From CAZGSG01 sp964528095 (GTDB taxonomy: Bacteria; Bacteroidota; Bacteroidia; Chitinophagales; Chitinophagaceae), in NCBI GenBank assembly GCA_964528095.1, contig CAZGSG010000362.1:1-5919 (forward strand): a stretch of DNA of 5,919 bases, given 5' to 3'. Under the pieces are notes generated by a model, which worked only from the letters and a program-made list of their open reading frames with translations, had not been told where the DNA came from and searched no databases. The translations under genes were made by a program, and so were the position numbers. Positions 1 to 5,919 of the stretch are shown one piece after another. Position 1 is the first letter of the stretch; each line of letters starts with the position of its first letter.

Positions 1-2
1 AA

Positions 3-356
3 GACGTTGAAAAAGTTTTGTCTATAGTAAATTCTATCGTTAGGGGTCCTTGCATCTGCCGAAAAACTACAGTTGGTAAAGAGGTGAGGACTTGCTTTTT
101 GATAACGTTAGATCCTAATGCTATAGGCATGGCTGAAGTTGTGGATCAAACTTTCTTCGGTGGGCCAGACGTTGCGAAATTTGAGAAGATGAATAAAGCC
201 GATGTTTTGAATTTTATTAGAGAGCAAGAGATGAGAGGGTTATTCCATAGTATATGGACGTTCAAAGCGCCATTTATTGGCTTTTGCATCCCATGCCCCC
301 AGAACAAATTGGTACAGATTATTAGCATAAAGACTGCTACTGGTATGGCTGATTAA
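3..356 (+). CDS. Partial [4Fe-4S]-binding (ferredoxin-like) protein, chimeric 3' end
   Basis: The frame is open to the left edge, so the true start lies outside the window; the TTG at 18 is only the first in-window start-like codon. Numbering from that TTG, a CxC pair (C12, C14, followed by R15) and C26 are visible, then a charged helical stretch (about 51-72) and GLFHSIWTF (74-82). From memory this order resembles anaerobe and archaeal [4Fe-4S]-binding proteins that carry a CxCR motif and then a 'G-L-x-H' segment ahead of further cysteine clusters. Those later clusters are absent. After about residue 88 (position 281) the frame passes into DNA that reads as PntA on the other strand, so the last 20 or so residues to the stop at 354-356 are probably meaningless. 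Four of the five Arg codons before the join are AGA or AGG. The family call is recall-based and moderate; that it is an incomplete fragment is more certain. Confidence 0.45.
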   Translation, partial: DVEKVLSIVNSIVRGPCICRKTTVGKEVRTCFLITLDPNAIGMAEVVDQTFFGGPDVAKFEKMNKADVLNFIREQEMRGLFHSIWTFKAPFIGFCIPCPQNKLVQIISIKTATGMAD

Positions 357-911
357 CGAAGGTAAATTGGGTAGTCCCACAATATGAACACCATGTTTGG
401 TGACCACACGCCCCTGATCAGTCAGCGCACAATTACCACCTTGTTCAACGGCGATATCCACAATCACCGATCCGGGACGCATGGCTTTGACCATCGCCGG
501 CAGCGAAAGGGGCACGCCCCCGAGCACAGAGGTCCGGCCCTCCTTTAATTTTAATTTTTCCCAGTTTTTTTTGACATCTTCCTCATCATTCACCTTTACA
601 TCTCCATAAATATGTGGATGCCGAGCTACCAGTTTATCACATACATGATTGATCATTTCATCAAGCGTAAACTGGTTTTGTTCCGACCCGATCTTTGCAT
701 AAAAGACTATATGCAGGAGAATATCGCCCAATTCTTCCTTTATTCCTTTCCAGTCATTGTCCGTGATCGCATCAGCCAGTTCATAGGTCTCCTCGATGGT
801 GAGTTGTCTTAACGACTGGATCGTTTGTTTTCTATCCCAGGGACATTTTTCCCTCAGCTCATCCATGATAGTAACCAGGCGCTCAAATGCTTCATTTGCT
901 TGTACGGACAT
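240..911 (-). CDS. mazG: MazG NTP pyrophosphohydrolase, N-terminal half, fused in frame to a PntA fragment
   Basis: MazG hydrolyses nucleoside triphosphates to monophosphates and pyrophosphate in the cytosol. Residues 1-145 of this 223-aa frame are clearly MazG: CPWD (23-26), the metal-binding helix pair EETYE (40-44) and EELGD (59-63), the ARHPHIYGD segment (96-104), and NWEKLKLKE (116-124) leading to SLPAMVKAMR (136-145). Full-length MazG is about 260 aa with a second MazG domain. Here that domain is missing and from residue 146 the protein becomes the end of a transhydrogenase alpha subunit, then a tail of about 20 residues with no recognised similarity before the TAA at 240-242. The start ATG lies 13 bases after the stop of the upstream DUF3667 gene, which suggests co-transcription; no good Shine-Dalgarno is seen. 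The intact gene was probably normal and the fusion an artefact or a rearrangement. The MazG assignment is firm; the extent of the real gene below about 477 is not. Confidence 0.85.
   Translation of the reverse strand: MSVQANEAFERLVTIMDELREKCPWDRKQTIQSLRQLTIEETYELADAITDNDWKGIKEELGDILLHIVFYAKIGSEQNQFTLDEMINHVCDKLVARHPHIYGDVKVNDEEDVKKNWEKLKLKEGRTSVLGGVPLSLPAMVKAMRPGSVIVDIAVEQGGNCALTDQGRVVTKHGVHIVGLPNLPSLISHTSSSLYANNLYQFVLGAWDAKANKWRFERPYTME
303..494 (-). pseudogene. pntA: C-terminal fragment of NAD(P) transhydrogenase alpha subunit (PntA)
   Basis: Residues 140-203 of the minus-strand frame read as the end of the NAD(H)-binding domain of a proton-translocating transhydrogenase alpha subunit: MVKAMRPGSVIVDIAVEQGG, then NC, then a 'VVTKHGVHIVG' strand, LPNLPSLI, and the helix LYANNLYQFV. 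The EQGGNC motif and the later 'LPSL...LYANNL' helix distinguish PntA from the related alanine dehydrogenase. All sequence upstream of this point in PntA (about 300 residues) is missing, replaced by MazG, and the usual downstream residues are replaced by an unrelated tail. It has no start of its own and is read only as the 3' part of the MazG frame. No pntB or other transhydrogenase gene is near. Identity of the fragment is fairly sure; whether it exists in a genome in this arrangement is doubtful. Confidence 0.75.
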
Positions 912-924
912 ATGCTCTACTTAT

Positions 925-2004
925 TTATTGTTTAAAAACAGAGAAAAGGAAAAAAAGAACAATCAGGATCAATAACAAGATAAATCCGATGATGTTTAGT
1001 AACATGAATTTGAAAAACGTTTTTACGCGTCCCTGTCCATAAAAACGTTTCATAGCAAGGTACAGGTAAACTATCCAGGCAATGAATAGAGCAAAAATCA
1101 GGTAATCCCAGACATCGCTATCGCTGATCTCCTGCAGTTTGCCCAAACCCATTATTAGTAAGAGAATGATAAAACTCAGCACATAATGATGAATGGAAAA
1201 AATACCATGATCGGCATAATAAAAATCCTTTCGGCGAACATAGAGTAATTTTAAAATAAGCGCGAAGAAAGGCAGTGATACAAAAAGCATATAGGGCAAC
1301 CTGTGTAAAAAAGCATCGATCATTCCCTTGATGGCTTGTTTGTTGTCGCCTTTATATTTTTCATTTAGCGAATAGGCTCTTTTATTCCATAGTCGTTTTA
1401 ACGTTCCGTCACGAACTTCAACAGGCAGCGCTGCCTGCGCGGAATCATATTGTGCGAGTGTTTTATATTTTTTGCCGATCGGGCTAATGACAGAAAACCC
1501 TTCCGAATATTCGAAAAGATCAGACCAGATCACCCGTTTACTGGTATCCTGCAATAATTTCAATTGCGCCAGCAGGTTGGGATTGTTAACATCTTTCAAT
1601 ATTTTTTTCTGGATACGCTGACTTATCGAATCTCTTTCGGACATGCTGAGTGTCTCGTCTCCGGTAAAATTGACATTCAGATCACCGGTATTGGTAAAAC
1701 TAAAAAAAATAAGAAAGAAGATAGCCGAAGTAAATACATACATCCGCACCGGATGGAGATAACTCATTCTCCTGCCCTTCATGTATTCTTTAGATAAAAA
1801 ACCGGGGCGGACAAAAAGATCTTTCAGGGTAGTAAAGAATTTGCCATCGAAATGCGTAATATCTTCAAAAAAATGTCGCAACATGGACCAAAAACTCTCT
1901 TTGGGTTCGATATTTTCCTGGCCACAGGCCTGGCAATACCTTCCCTGGACAAACGCACCGCAATTGAGACAGTTTCTTTCTTTTCGTTCGTGGCCGTGGG
2001 ACAT
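925..2004 (-). CDS. DUF3667-type zinc-ribbon membrane protein
   Basis: This 359-aa protein begins with a short zinc ribbon, C12-x2-C15 and C24-x2-C27, the latter in YCQACGQ as is typical of the Bacteroidota DUF3667 family. An amphipathic segment follows (about 38-66), then LSKEYMKGRRMSYLHPVRMY (70-89), also typical of the family. Hydrophobic spans suggest five membrane segments: about 86-103, 237-256, 271-288, 299-318 and 332-354. Between the first two lies a charged soluble loop of about 130 residues. YYADHGIFSIHHYVLSF (262-278) is another family hallmark. Function is unknown; an inner-membrane location is inferred. The start ATG is the only one ahead of the zinc ribbon. The gene is divergent from the YD-repeat gene, about 103 bases away, and its stop is 13 bases before mazG, so the two probably share a transcript. 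Nothing in it looks broken. Confidence 0.85.
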   Translation of the reverse strand: MSHGHERKERNCLNCGAFVQGRYCQACGQENIEPKESFWSMLRHFFEDITHFDGKFFTTLKDLFVRPGFLSKEYMKGRRMSYLHPVRMYVFTSAIFFLIFFSFTNTGDLNVNFTGDETLSMSERDSISQRIQKKILKDVNNPNLLAQLKLLQDTSKRVIWSDLFEYSEGFSVISPIGKKYKTLAQYDSAQAALPVEVRDGTLKRLWNKRAYSLNEKYKGDNKQAIKGMIDAFLHRLPYMLFVSLPFFALILKLLYVRRKDFYYADHGIFSIHHYVLSFIILLLIMGLGKLQEISDSDVWDYLIFALFIAWIVYLYLAMKRFYGQGRVKTFFKFMLLNIIGFILLLILIVLFFLFSVFKQ

Positions 2005-2029
2005 GTAAAATTTTTTCTAAAAATAAGTA

Positions 2030-2038
2030 CAAATCATA
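2030..2038 (-). promoter_or_regulatory. Possible promoter -7 element for the DUF3667 gene
   Basis: On the minus strand the sequence TATGATTTG lies 25 bases before the DUF3667 start. It resembles the Bacteroidota TAnnTTTG element but has three rather than two bases between TA and TTTG, and there is no clear -33 TTG at the right distance. It is offered only as the best candidate in this divergent gap. Confidence 0.2.
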
Positions 2039-2076
2039 CAAGTAAGGGCTGGTTTTTCGTTACAGGACAATTCGAG

Positions 2077-2084
2077 TACTTTTG
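2077..2084 (+). promoter_or_regulatory. Bacteroidota-type promoter -7 element (TACTTTTG)
   Basis: TACTTTTG matches the TAnnTTTG consensus of the Bacteroidota primary sigma factor exactly. It lies 23 bases before the ATG at 2108, giving an expected transcript leader of roughly 20 bases. A -33 TTG is not clear; only a T-run (2053-2057) lies near the expected place. Confidence 0.55.
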
Positions 2085-2107
2085 TAGTAATTAACGTCAA
2101 CAAACCG

Positions 2108-2950
2108 ATGAAAAAAACCTTTTCCCTTCTCATTTTACTTGTTCCTGCCCTCTTACAAGCCCAGTATTATTATAATGATATCATCGGTACCCAGGAGATC
2201 AGCAACCGGATGAAAACCTATATGTCAGCCAGGGTTCAGTCGGTAATAACCAATGGATACGACAACCGGGGAGCAAAAACCTCCGATTTTAATGAATGGC
2301 AGGAGGTGCAATACCCAAAAAATACCTTAAAAATCACTACCCGCAATGGCCAAAGCGTGGGCAGAACATATTACCAGTTTGATGCAACTGGAAAACTCGT
2401 GAGTTCCAGGGATTCAGCTGCAGGCATACAAAGCACCATCAGCTATTCCTACAATGCCGCAGGTTTGCTTACCAATGTGAGAATTGACGCGTCGGATTCA
2501 CTAAAAGACTTTAGTGAAACAGAAACGCATCTATGGATATATAATACATCCGGTAAACCCGAAAAAATGTGGCGTATTGTAAATGGCCGTGACAGTTCGG
2601 AATATCAATTCAAGTCAGACGAGACAGGAAACATTACCGAAGAAGCGCTTTTAAGAAGGAAAATTGCCGTGGATGCTGTGTATTATTACTATACTGATAA
2701 AAACCAGGTATCAGATATCGTGAGATATAATAAGCGTGTAAAGAAATTATTACCCGATATCATGTTTGAATATGATGACAATAACCGGGTGAGCCAGAAA
2801 ATAACAACGCTCTCCACCTCTTCAGTACCCAATTACCTGATCTGGCGCTATGCCTACAACGATAAGGGGCTAAAAACAAAAGAAGCCCTATTCAACAAAG
2901 AAAAAGAACTCACGGGACGGATGGAGTATGTGTATACATTCGCCCAATAG
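2108..2950 (+). CDS. Secreted YD/RHS-like repeat protein of unknown function
   Basis: The 280-aa product starts with a signal peptide: MKK, a hydrophobic core, and a likely cut after A18 (LLQA before QYYY). The mature part is dominated by about eight degenerate beta-hairpin repeats of the form aromatic-x-aromatic-(D/N)-x-x-G/N-x-hydrophobic, as in YD and RHS repeat proteins. They begin near YQFDATGKL (89-97), YSYNAAGLL (113-121), WIYNTSGKP (143-151), YQFKSDETGNI (166-176), YYYTDKNQV (193-201), FEYDDNNRV (220-228), YAYNDKGLK (248-256) and a last half-repeat YVYTF (274-278). The array fills the protein to its end. There is no RHS core boundary (DPxGL/DPLGL), no toxin-like C-terminal domain, no type IX sorting domain and no lipobox, so it is not an obvious polymorphic toxin. 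It probably acts in the periplasm or is exported. It appears to be transcribed alone: a promoter element lies upstream and a large hairpin follows the stop. Confidence 0.8.
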   Translation: MKKTFSLLILLVPALLQAQYYYNDIIGTQEISNRMKTYMSARVQSVITNGYDNRGAKTSDFNEWQEVQYPKNTLKITTRNGQSVGRTYYQFDATGKLVSSRDSAAGIQSTISYSYNAAGLLTNVRIDASDSLKDFSETETHLWIYNTSGKPEKMWRIVNGRDSSEYQFKSDETGNITEEALLRRKIAVDAVYYYYTDKNQVSDIVRYNKRVKKLLPDIMFEYDDNNRVSQKITTLSTSSVPNYLIWRYAYNDKGLKTKEALFNKEKELTGRMEYVYTFAQ

Positions 2951-2952
2951 AG

Positions 2953-3050
2953 GTCAAATTCGAAAGTCAAAATTAAAAATTCAAAAACAGACTCCGTTAC
3001 AGGTAAAGGACTGCGGTTTTGAATTTTTAATTTTGACTTTTGAATTTGAC
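2953..3050. repeat. 34-bp near-perfect inverted repeat with 30-base loop
   Basis: The left arm (2953-2986) and right arm (3017-3050) are reverse complements at 33 of 34 positions; the one mismatch is G2962 against the base opposite it at 3041. The loop is 2987-3016. The arms are very AT-rich (7 G/C in the left 34) and have an internal pattern, with GTCAAA followed by ATTC-like blocks repeated. The element begins 2 bases after the stop of the YD-repeat gene and ends about 50 bases before the receptor promoter. As RNA it would form a long hairpin that could end or protect the upstream transcript. Low GC and the lack of a U-run directly after a GC-rich stem make it unlike a standard intrinsic terminator. 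A dispersed palindromic (REP- or MITE-like) element is an equal possibility. Confidence 0.9.
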
Positions 3051-3100
3051 ACCCCTATCATGATATTTAACCTTTTATTTACACCGTTCACCGAATAAGA

Positions 3101-3131
3101 TTGGGCCGGTAACAGGGTGCAAATATCTTTG
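3101..3131 (+). promoter_or_regulatory. Bacteroidota-type promoter for the receptor-lipoprotein pair
   Basis: TTG at 3101-3103 and TATCTTTG at 3124-3131 are separated by 20 bases, matching the Bacteroidota consensus TTG-N19-21-TAnnTTTG. Transcription would begin near 3135. That leaves about 13 bases to the ATG at 3148 or about 22 to the ATG at 3157. Confidence 0.7.
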
Positions 3132-3147
3132 CGCCCTACCAGAATTT

Positions 3148-5472
3148 ATGAGAACTATGAAACAAATTTTGCTAAGTATTGCCCTTACCCTCTTCTTGCA
3201 GATTTCTTACGCGCAACAAAAATATACCATCAGTGGTACGATCAAATCAAAAGCGAAAGGCGAGACCCTGATTGGTGCCAGTATCCGGGCGGGTTCCTCC
3301 GGCACTACCAGCAATGAATATGGTTTTTATTCGCTCACCCTTGAAAAGGGAAATTATGCCATAGAATATTCCGCTATTGGCCTGCAGACCAAAACCGAAC
3401 AGATTGTACTGGATAAAAACATAACCCTGGATATTCAATTGGGAGACGAGGTAAAAGACCTTGAGGGAGTAACCGTGAGTTCACAATCAAGAGGCAGGAA
3501 CATCAGCAGCCCCCAAATGGGAGCCGAAAGGCTGTCGACAAGGGAAATAAAAAACATCCCCGTGTTGCTGGGTGAAAGAGATATACTAAAAACGATACAG
3601 CTTCTTCCGGGTATCAAATCCGCCGGTGAAGGAAATAGTGGTTTTTTTGTGAGAGGTGGCGCTGTTGACCAGAATTTGATCCTGCTCGACGAAGCTCCTG
3701 TATACAATGCCTCGCACCTGCTTGGTTTCTTCTCTACGTTTAATTCGGACGCCATCAAAGACATGACCATTTACAAGGGAGGTATGCCCGCACAATATGG
3801 CGGTCGTCTTTCTTCCGTACTCGATATAAAAATGAACGATGGAAATAACCAGGACTATAATGTAAGTGGTGGTGTCGGGTTGATCTCTACCAAATTGAAT
3901 GTGGAAGGCCCTGTACAAAAAGATAAATCGTCTTTCCTGGTTACCGGACGGCGTACCTATGCGGACATGTTCCTGAAATTATCAAGCGATTCTACGGTGA
4001 ACAATAACACCATTTATTTCTATGATCTCAATGCCAAACTGAATTACCAATTAGGAAAAAAAGACCGGCTTTACCTTTCCGGTTATTTTGGAAAAGATGT
4101 ATTGGGCGTTGGCGAAACCTTTGGTATTGAATGGGGCAATGCTACCGGCACACTTCGCTGGAATCACATTTTTAATAATAAATTATTCTCCAACACCTCA
4201 CTGATATTTAGTAACTATAAATACAAGATCTCGATACAAAGTGGCGGCGATGATTTTGATATCTTCTCCAAAATCCAGGACTGGAACCTCAAACAGGAAT
4301 ACCAATGGTATGCAGGTACCCGCAATAATGTACGTTTTGGTTTTAATACCATCTATCATACGATCACTCCCGGTGAAGTAAAAGCTTACCAATCGCAAAG
4401 CGTGAACTCATCTGCATTGCAAAAAAGATATTCTTCGGAGAATGCCGTTTTCATCACCAATACCTGGAACGCGTCTAATAAAATAAACCTGACCTATGGG
4501 CTGAGGGCTTCCGCTTTCAGTATCCTGGGCAAAGGAGATTATTATACGATAGACCCGGATGGTAATGTAACCGATACGATGAGTTACAAGAACGGAGAGA
4601 TCGTCAAAACCTATTTTAATCTTGAGCCAAGGGTGGCTGCCAGTTATGTGATCAATCCTGCGACATCTATCAAACTTTCCTATACAAGGAATGTGCAGAA
4701 CCTGCACCTGGTATCTAATTCCACTTCGTCCAATCCAACTGACAAATGGATAGCGAACACCAATATTATTAAACCGGAAACATCAGACCAGGTGTCGATC
4801 GGCTACTACCAGGATCTTTTTAATAAACAATACGAACTCACGGTAGAGACCTATTATAAAACCATGCAAAACCAGATCGATTACCGGGACGGCGCAGATA
4901 TTTTTGCCAATAGTGATGCGATCGAGTCGCAACTCCTGTTTGGTAAAGGCCGTGCGTATGGTATTGAATGGCTGATGAAGAAAAAAACAGGCAAACTCAC
5001 GGGCTGGCTGAGTTATACCCTGGCAAAAACAGAAAAAAAGATCGATGGCATCAATGATAATGAATGGTACAATGCGCGCCAGGACAGAACACATGAGATA
5101 TCCGTGGTAGGCTCCTACCAGCTAAATAAAAAATGGATAGTATCTGCCAACTGGGTATTTTATACCGGTGACGCGGTTACTTTTCCTGCTGGTAAATACC
5201 GGATCAACGACCAGACTATTTTTTATTATACAAAAAGAAATGCATACCGTATGCCTTCTTATCACCGGCTTGATCTTGGCGCCACACTGGAGTTAAAAAA
5301 GAAAAAAAGATGGTCCTCCGAATTAAGTTTCAGTCTCTATAATGCATATGGAAGGGAAAATGCGTATGCGATCAATTTCCGCGACAATAAAGATGATCCT
5401 ACCAAAACAGAAGCTGTACAGTTCGCCTTATTCAGGTTCATCCCTTCTATTTCTTACAATTTCAAATTCTAA
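3148..5472 (+). CDS. TonB-dependent outer-membrane receptor
   Basis: This 774-aa protein is a complete TonB-dependent receptor: a gated outer-membrane barrel driven by TonB-ExbBD. A signal peptide (to about A22, ISYAQQ) is followed by a carboxypeptidase-regulatory-like beta-sandwich (about 26-98, with ISGTI, GETLIGASI and NEYGFYSL), as is usual in Bacteroidota. The plug follows (about 120-230): ERDILKTIQLLPGI (143-156), FFVRGG (166-171), NLILLDEAPVYN (176-187) and IYKGGMPAQYGGRLSSVLDI (208-227). The rest is a long barrel with aromatic-rich strands, ending in YNFKF with the terminal Phe expected of outer-membrane barrels. No N-terminal STN (secretin/TonB signalling) domain is present, so it should not itself signal to an anti-sigma factor. 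Two starts are possible: 3148, or 3157, which gives a more usual signal peptide (MKQILLSIA) and a leader of normal length. It is followed 3 bases later by a DUF4249-like lipoprotein. It lacks the SusD partner and long SusC form of polysaccharide systems. The substrate is unknown. Confidence 0.93.
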   Translation: MRTMKQILLSIALTLFLQISYAQQKYTISGTIKSKAKGETLIGASIRAGSSGTTSNEYGFYSLTLEKGNYAIEYSAIGLQTKTEQIVLDKNITLDIQLGDEVKDLEGVTVSSQSRGRNISSPQMGAERLSTREIKNIPVLLGERDILKTIQLLPGIKSAGEGNSGFFVRGGAVDQNLILLDEAPVYNASHLLGFFSTFNSDAIKDMTIYKGGMPAQYGGRLSSVLDIKMNDGNNQDYNVSGGVGLISTKLNVEGPVQKDKSSFLVTGRRTYADMFLKLSSDSTVNNNTIYFYDLNAKLNYQLGKKDRLYLSGYFGKDVLGVGETFGIEWGNATGTLRWNHIFNNKLFSNTSLIFSNYKYKISIQSGGDDFDIFSKIQDWNLKQEYQWYAGTRNNVRFGFNTIYHTITPGEVKAYQSQSVNSSALQKRYSSENAVFITNTWNASNKINLTYGLRASAFSILGKGDYYTIDPDGNVTDTMSYKNGEIVKTYFNLEPRVAASYVINPATSIKLSYTRNVQNLHLVSNSTSSNPTDKWIANTNIIKPETSDQVSIGYYQDLFNKQYELTVETYYKTMQNQIDYRDGADIFANSDAIESQLLFGKGRAYGIEWLMKKKTGKLTGWLSYTLAKTEKKIDGINDNEWYNARQDRTHEISVVGSYQLNKKWIVSANWVFYTGDAVTFPAGKYRINDQTIFYYTKRNAYRMPSYHRLDLGATLELKKKKRWSSELSFSLYNAYGRENAYAINFRDNKDDPTKTEAVQFALFRFIPSISYNFKF

Positions 5473-5475
5473 CCC

Positions 5476-5919
5476 ATGCAAGTAACAACTCCTGTCGGTC
5501 ATCCAATAGCCCGTGTGCTGCGTTTATTCATAGCCCCGGCATTTTTTCTTGTTGCTTTTTCTTCCTGCGAAAAGGTCATCGATCTTGACCTGGATAAAGT
5601 AGAAAAAAAATATGTGATTGAAGCGGTGCTTACAGACCAGCCAGGTAAAAGCAAAGTACTGATAAGCCAGACCAAGGACTTTACAGAAGACAATAGTTTT
5701 CCTGGTGTAAGTGGTGCCATTGTAACGATTGCCGAACAGGGCGGTCTCACCACTACCCTGCCGCAGACCAGCGCCGGTGTATACGAGGCGCCCGCGCTGA
5801 TCGGCACCAGTGGAAAAACATATACACTTACCGTGACCATAGGTGCCGAGAATTTCACCGCGAAATCAGCTATGCCGCAACGGATCAATCTCCACACGAT
5901 CTTTATAACAGACGAAGCC
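5476..5919 (+). CDS. DUF4249-like lipoprotein, partial at right edge
   Basis: The frame runs 148 codons from the ATG at 5476 to the window end without a stop, so only the N-terminal part is seen. An Arg-containing N-region (R13, R16), a hydrophobic core (about 17-28) and a lipobox-like AFSSC with C31 predict a lipid-anchored protein. The sequence after it, EKVIDLDLDKVEKKYVIEA (32-50), then VLTDQPGKSKVLISQT and 'FPGVSGAIVTI', matches the usual opening of Bacteroidota DUF4249 proteins, in which a beta-sandwich begins soon after a 'C(E/T)xxIDLDL' anchor. The start lies 3 bases after the receptor stop, so the two genes are almost surely co-transcribed and probably translationally coupled. DUF4249 genes are often found directly after TonB-dependent receptors of this kind, and a role as surface-exposed partner is inferred. 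No biochemical function is known to me. The frame would be missed by callers that reject genes without a stop. Confidence 0.85.
   Translation, partial: MQVTTPVGHPIARVLRLFIAPAFFLVAFSSCEKVIDLDLDKVEKKYVIEAVLTDQPGKSKVLISQTKDFTEDNSFPGVSGAIVTIAEQGGLTTTLPQTSAGVYEAPALIGTSGKTYTLTVTIGAENFTAKSAMPQRINLHTIFITDEA

Noticed and set aside
240..911. A novel MazG-transhydrogenase two-domain enzyme
   Set aside because: Both parts are truncated inside their folded domains and the join is at a short shared coding sequence beside a second doubtful join, so a chimera explains it better than a functional fusion.
1564..2094. Plus-strand frames of 75-80 codons opposite the DUF3667 gene
   Set aside because: They overlap the zinc-ribbon and first membrane segment coding region on the other strand and have no domain or promoter of their own.
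2108..2950. Polymorphic RHS toxin
   Set aside because: No RHS core boundary motif, no variable C-terminal domain after the repeats, and no immunity gene follows; the next gene is a receptor with its own promoter.
2953..3050. CRISPR repeat or insertion-sequence ends
   Set aside because: There is a single palindrome with a 30-base loop and no transposase or repeated spacer units; the loop is too short to carry a gene.
3586..3918. Minus-strand frames opposite the receptor plug (3435-3770 and 3586-3918)
   Set aside because: They are shadows of the receptor gene; the plus-strand translation carries clear plug motifs and these show no recognisable domain.
5499..5897. 132-aa minus-strand open frame at the right end
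   Set aside because: It lies opposite the DUF4249-like lipoprotein, whose lipobox, operon spacing and family-like opening show that the plus strand is the coding one.

Overview
The window looks like chromosomal DNA of a Bacteroidota member, probably Chitinophagaceae-like. The reasons are a TonB-dependent receptor with an N-terminal carboxypeptidase-regulatory-like domain followed by a DUF4249-type lipoprotein, a DUF3667 zinc-ribbon membrane protein, two matches to the Bacteroidota promoter element TAnnTTTG, and no obvious Shine-Dalgarno sequences. The genus cannot be named from this sequence alone.

Layout. (a) 1-494 is a mosaic. A plus-strand reading frame open at the left edge resembles the N-terminal part of a [4Fe-4S]-binding protein up to about 281-302. 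It then runs into minus-strand sequence encoding the C-terminal end of an NAD(P) transhydrogenase alpha subunit (PntA; about 303-494). That in turn joins, in frame, the N-terminal half of MazG (about 477-911). The MazG/PntA join falls in a shared 18-base segment coding MVKAMR. None of the three genes is complete, so this edge looks like an assembly or amplification chimera, or less likely a real rearrangement. (b) 925-2004 on the minus strand is a DUF3667 membrane protein, upstream of and probably co-transcribed with mazG (13-base gap). (c) 2005-2107 is a divergent promoter region. (d) 2108-2950 on the plus strand is a secreted orphan protein made largely of YD/RHS-like beta-hairpin repeats. 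(e) 2951-3147 holds a 34-bp near-perfect inverted repeat and then a clear promoter. (f) 3148-5472 is a complete TonB-dependent outer-membrane receptor, followed after 3 bases by a DUF4249-like lipoprotein that runs off the right edge.

The receptor and lipoprotein probably work as an outer-membrane uptake pair under the promoter at 3101-3131; the substrate cannot be read from the sequence. The YD-repeat protein appears to be a separate unit, with its own promoter and the large hairpin between it and the receptor. I found no convincing new multi-gene system. The points most worth a second look are the mosaic left edge, the long AT-rich palindrome and the orphan YD-repeat protein.
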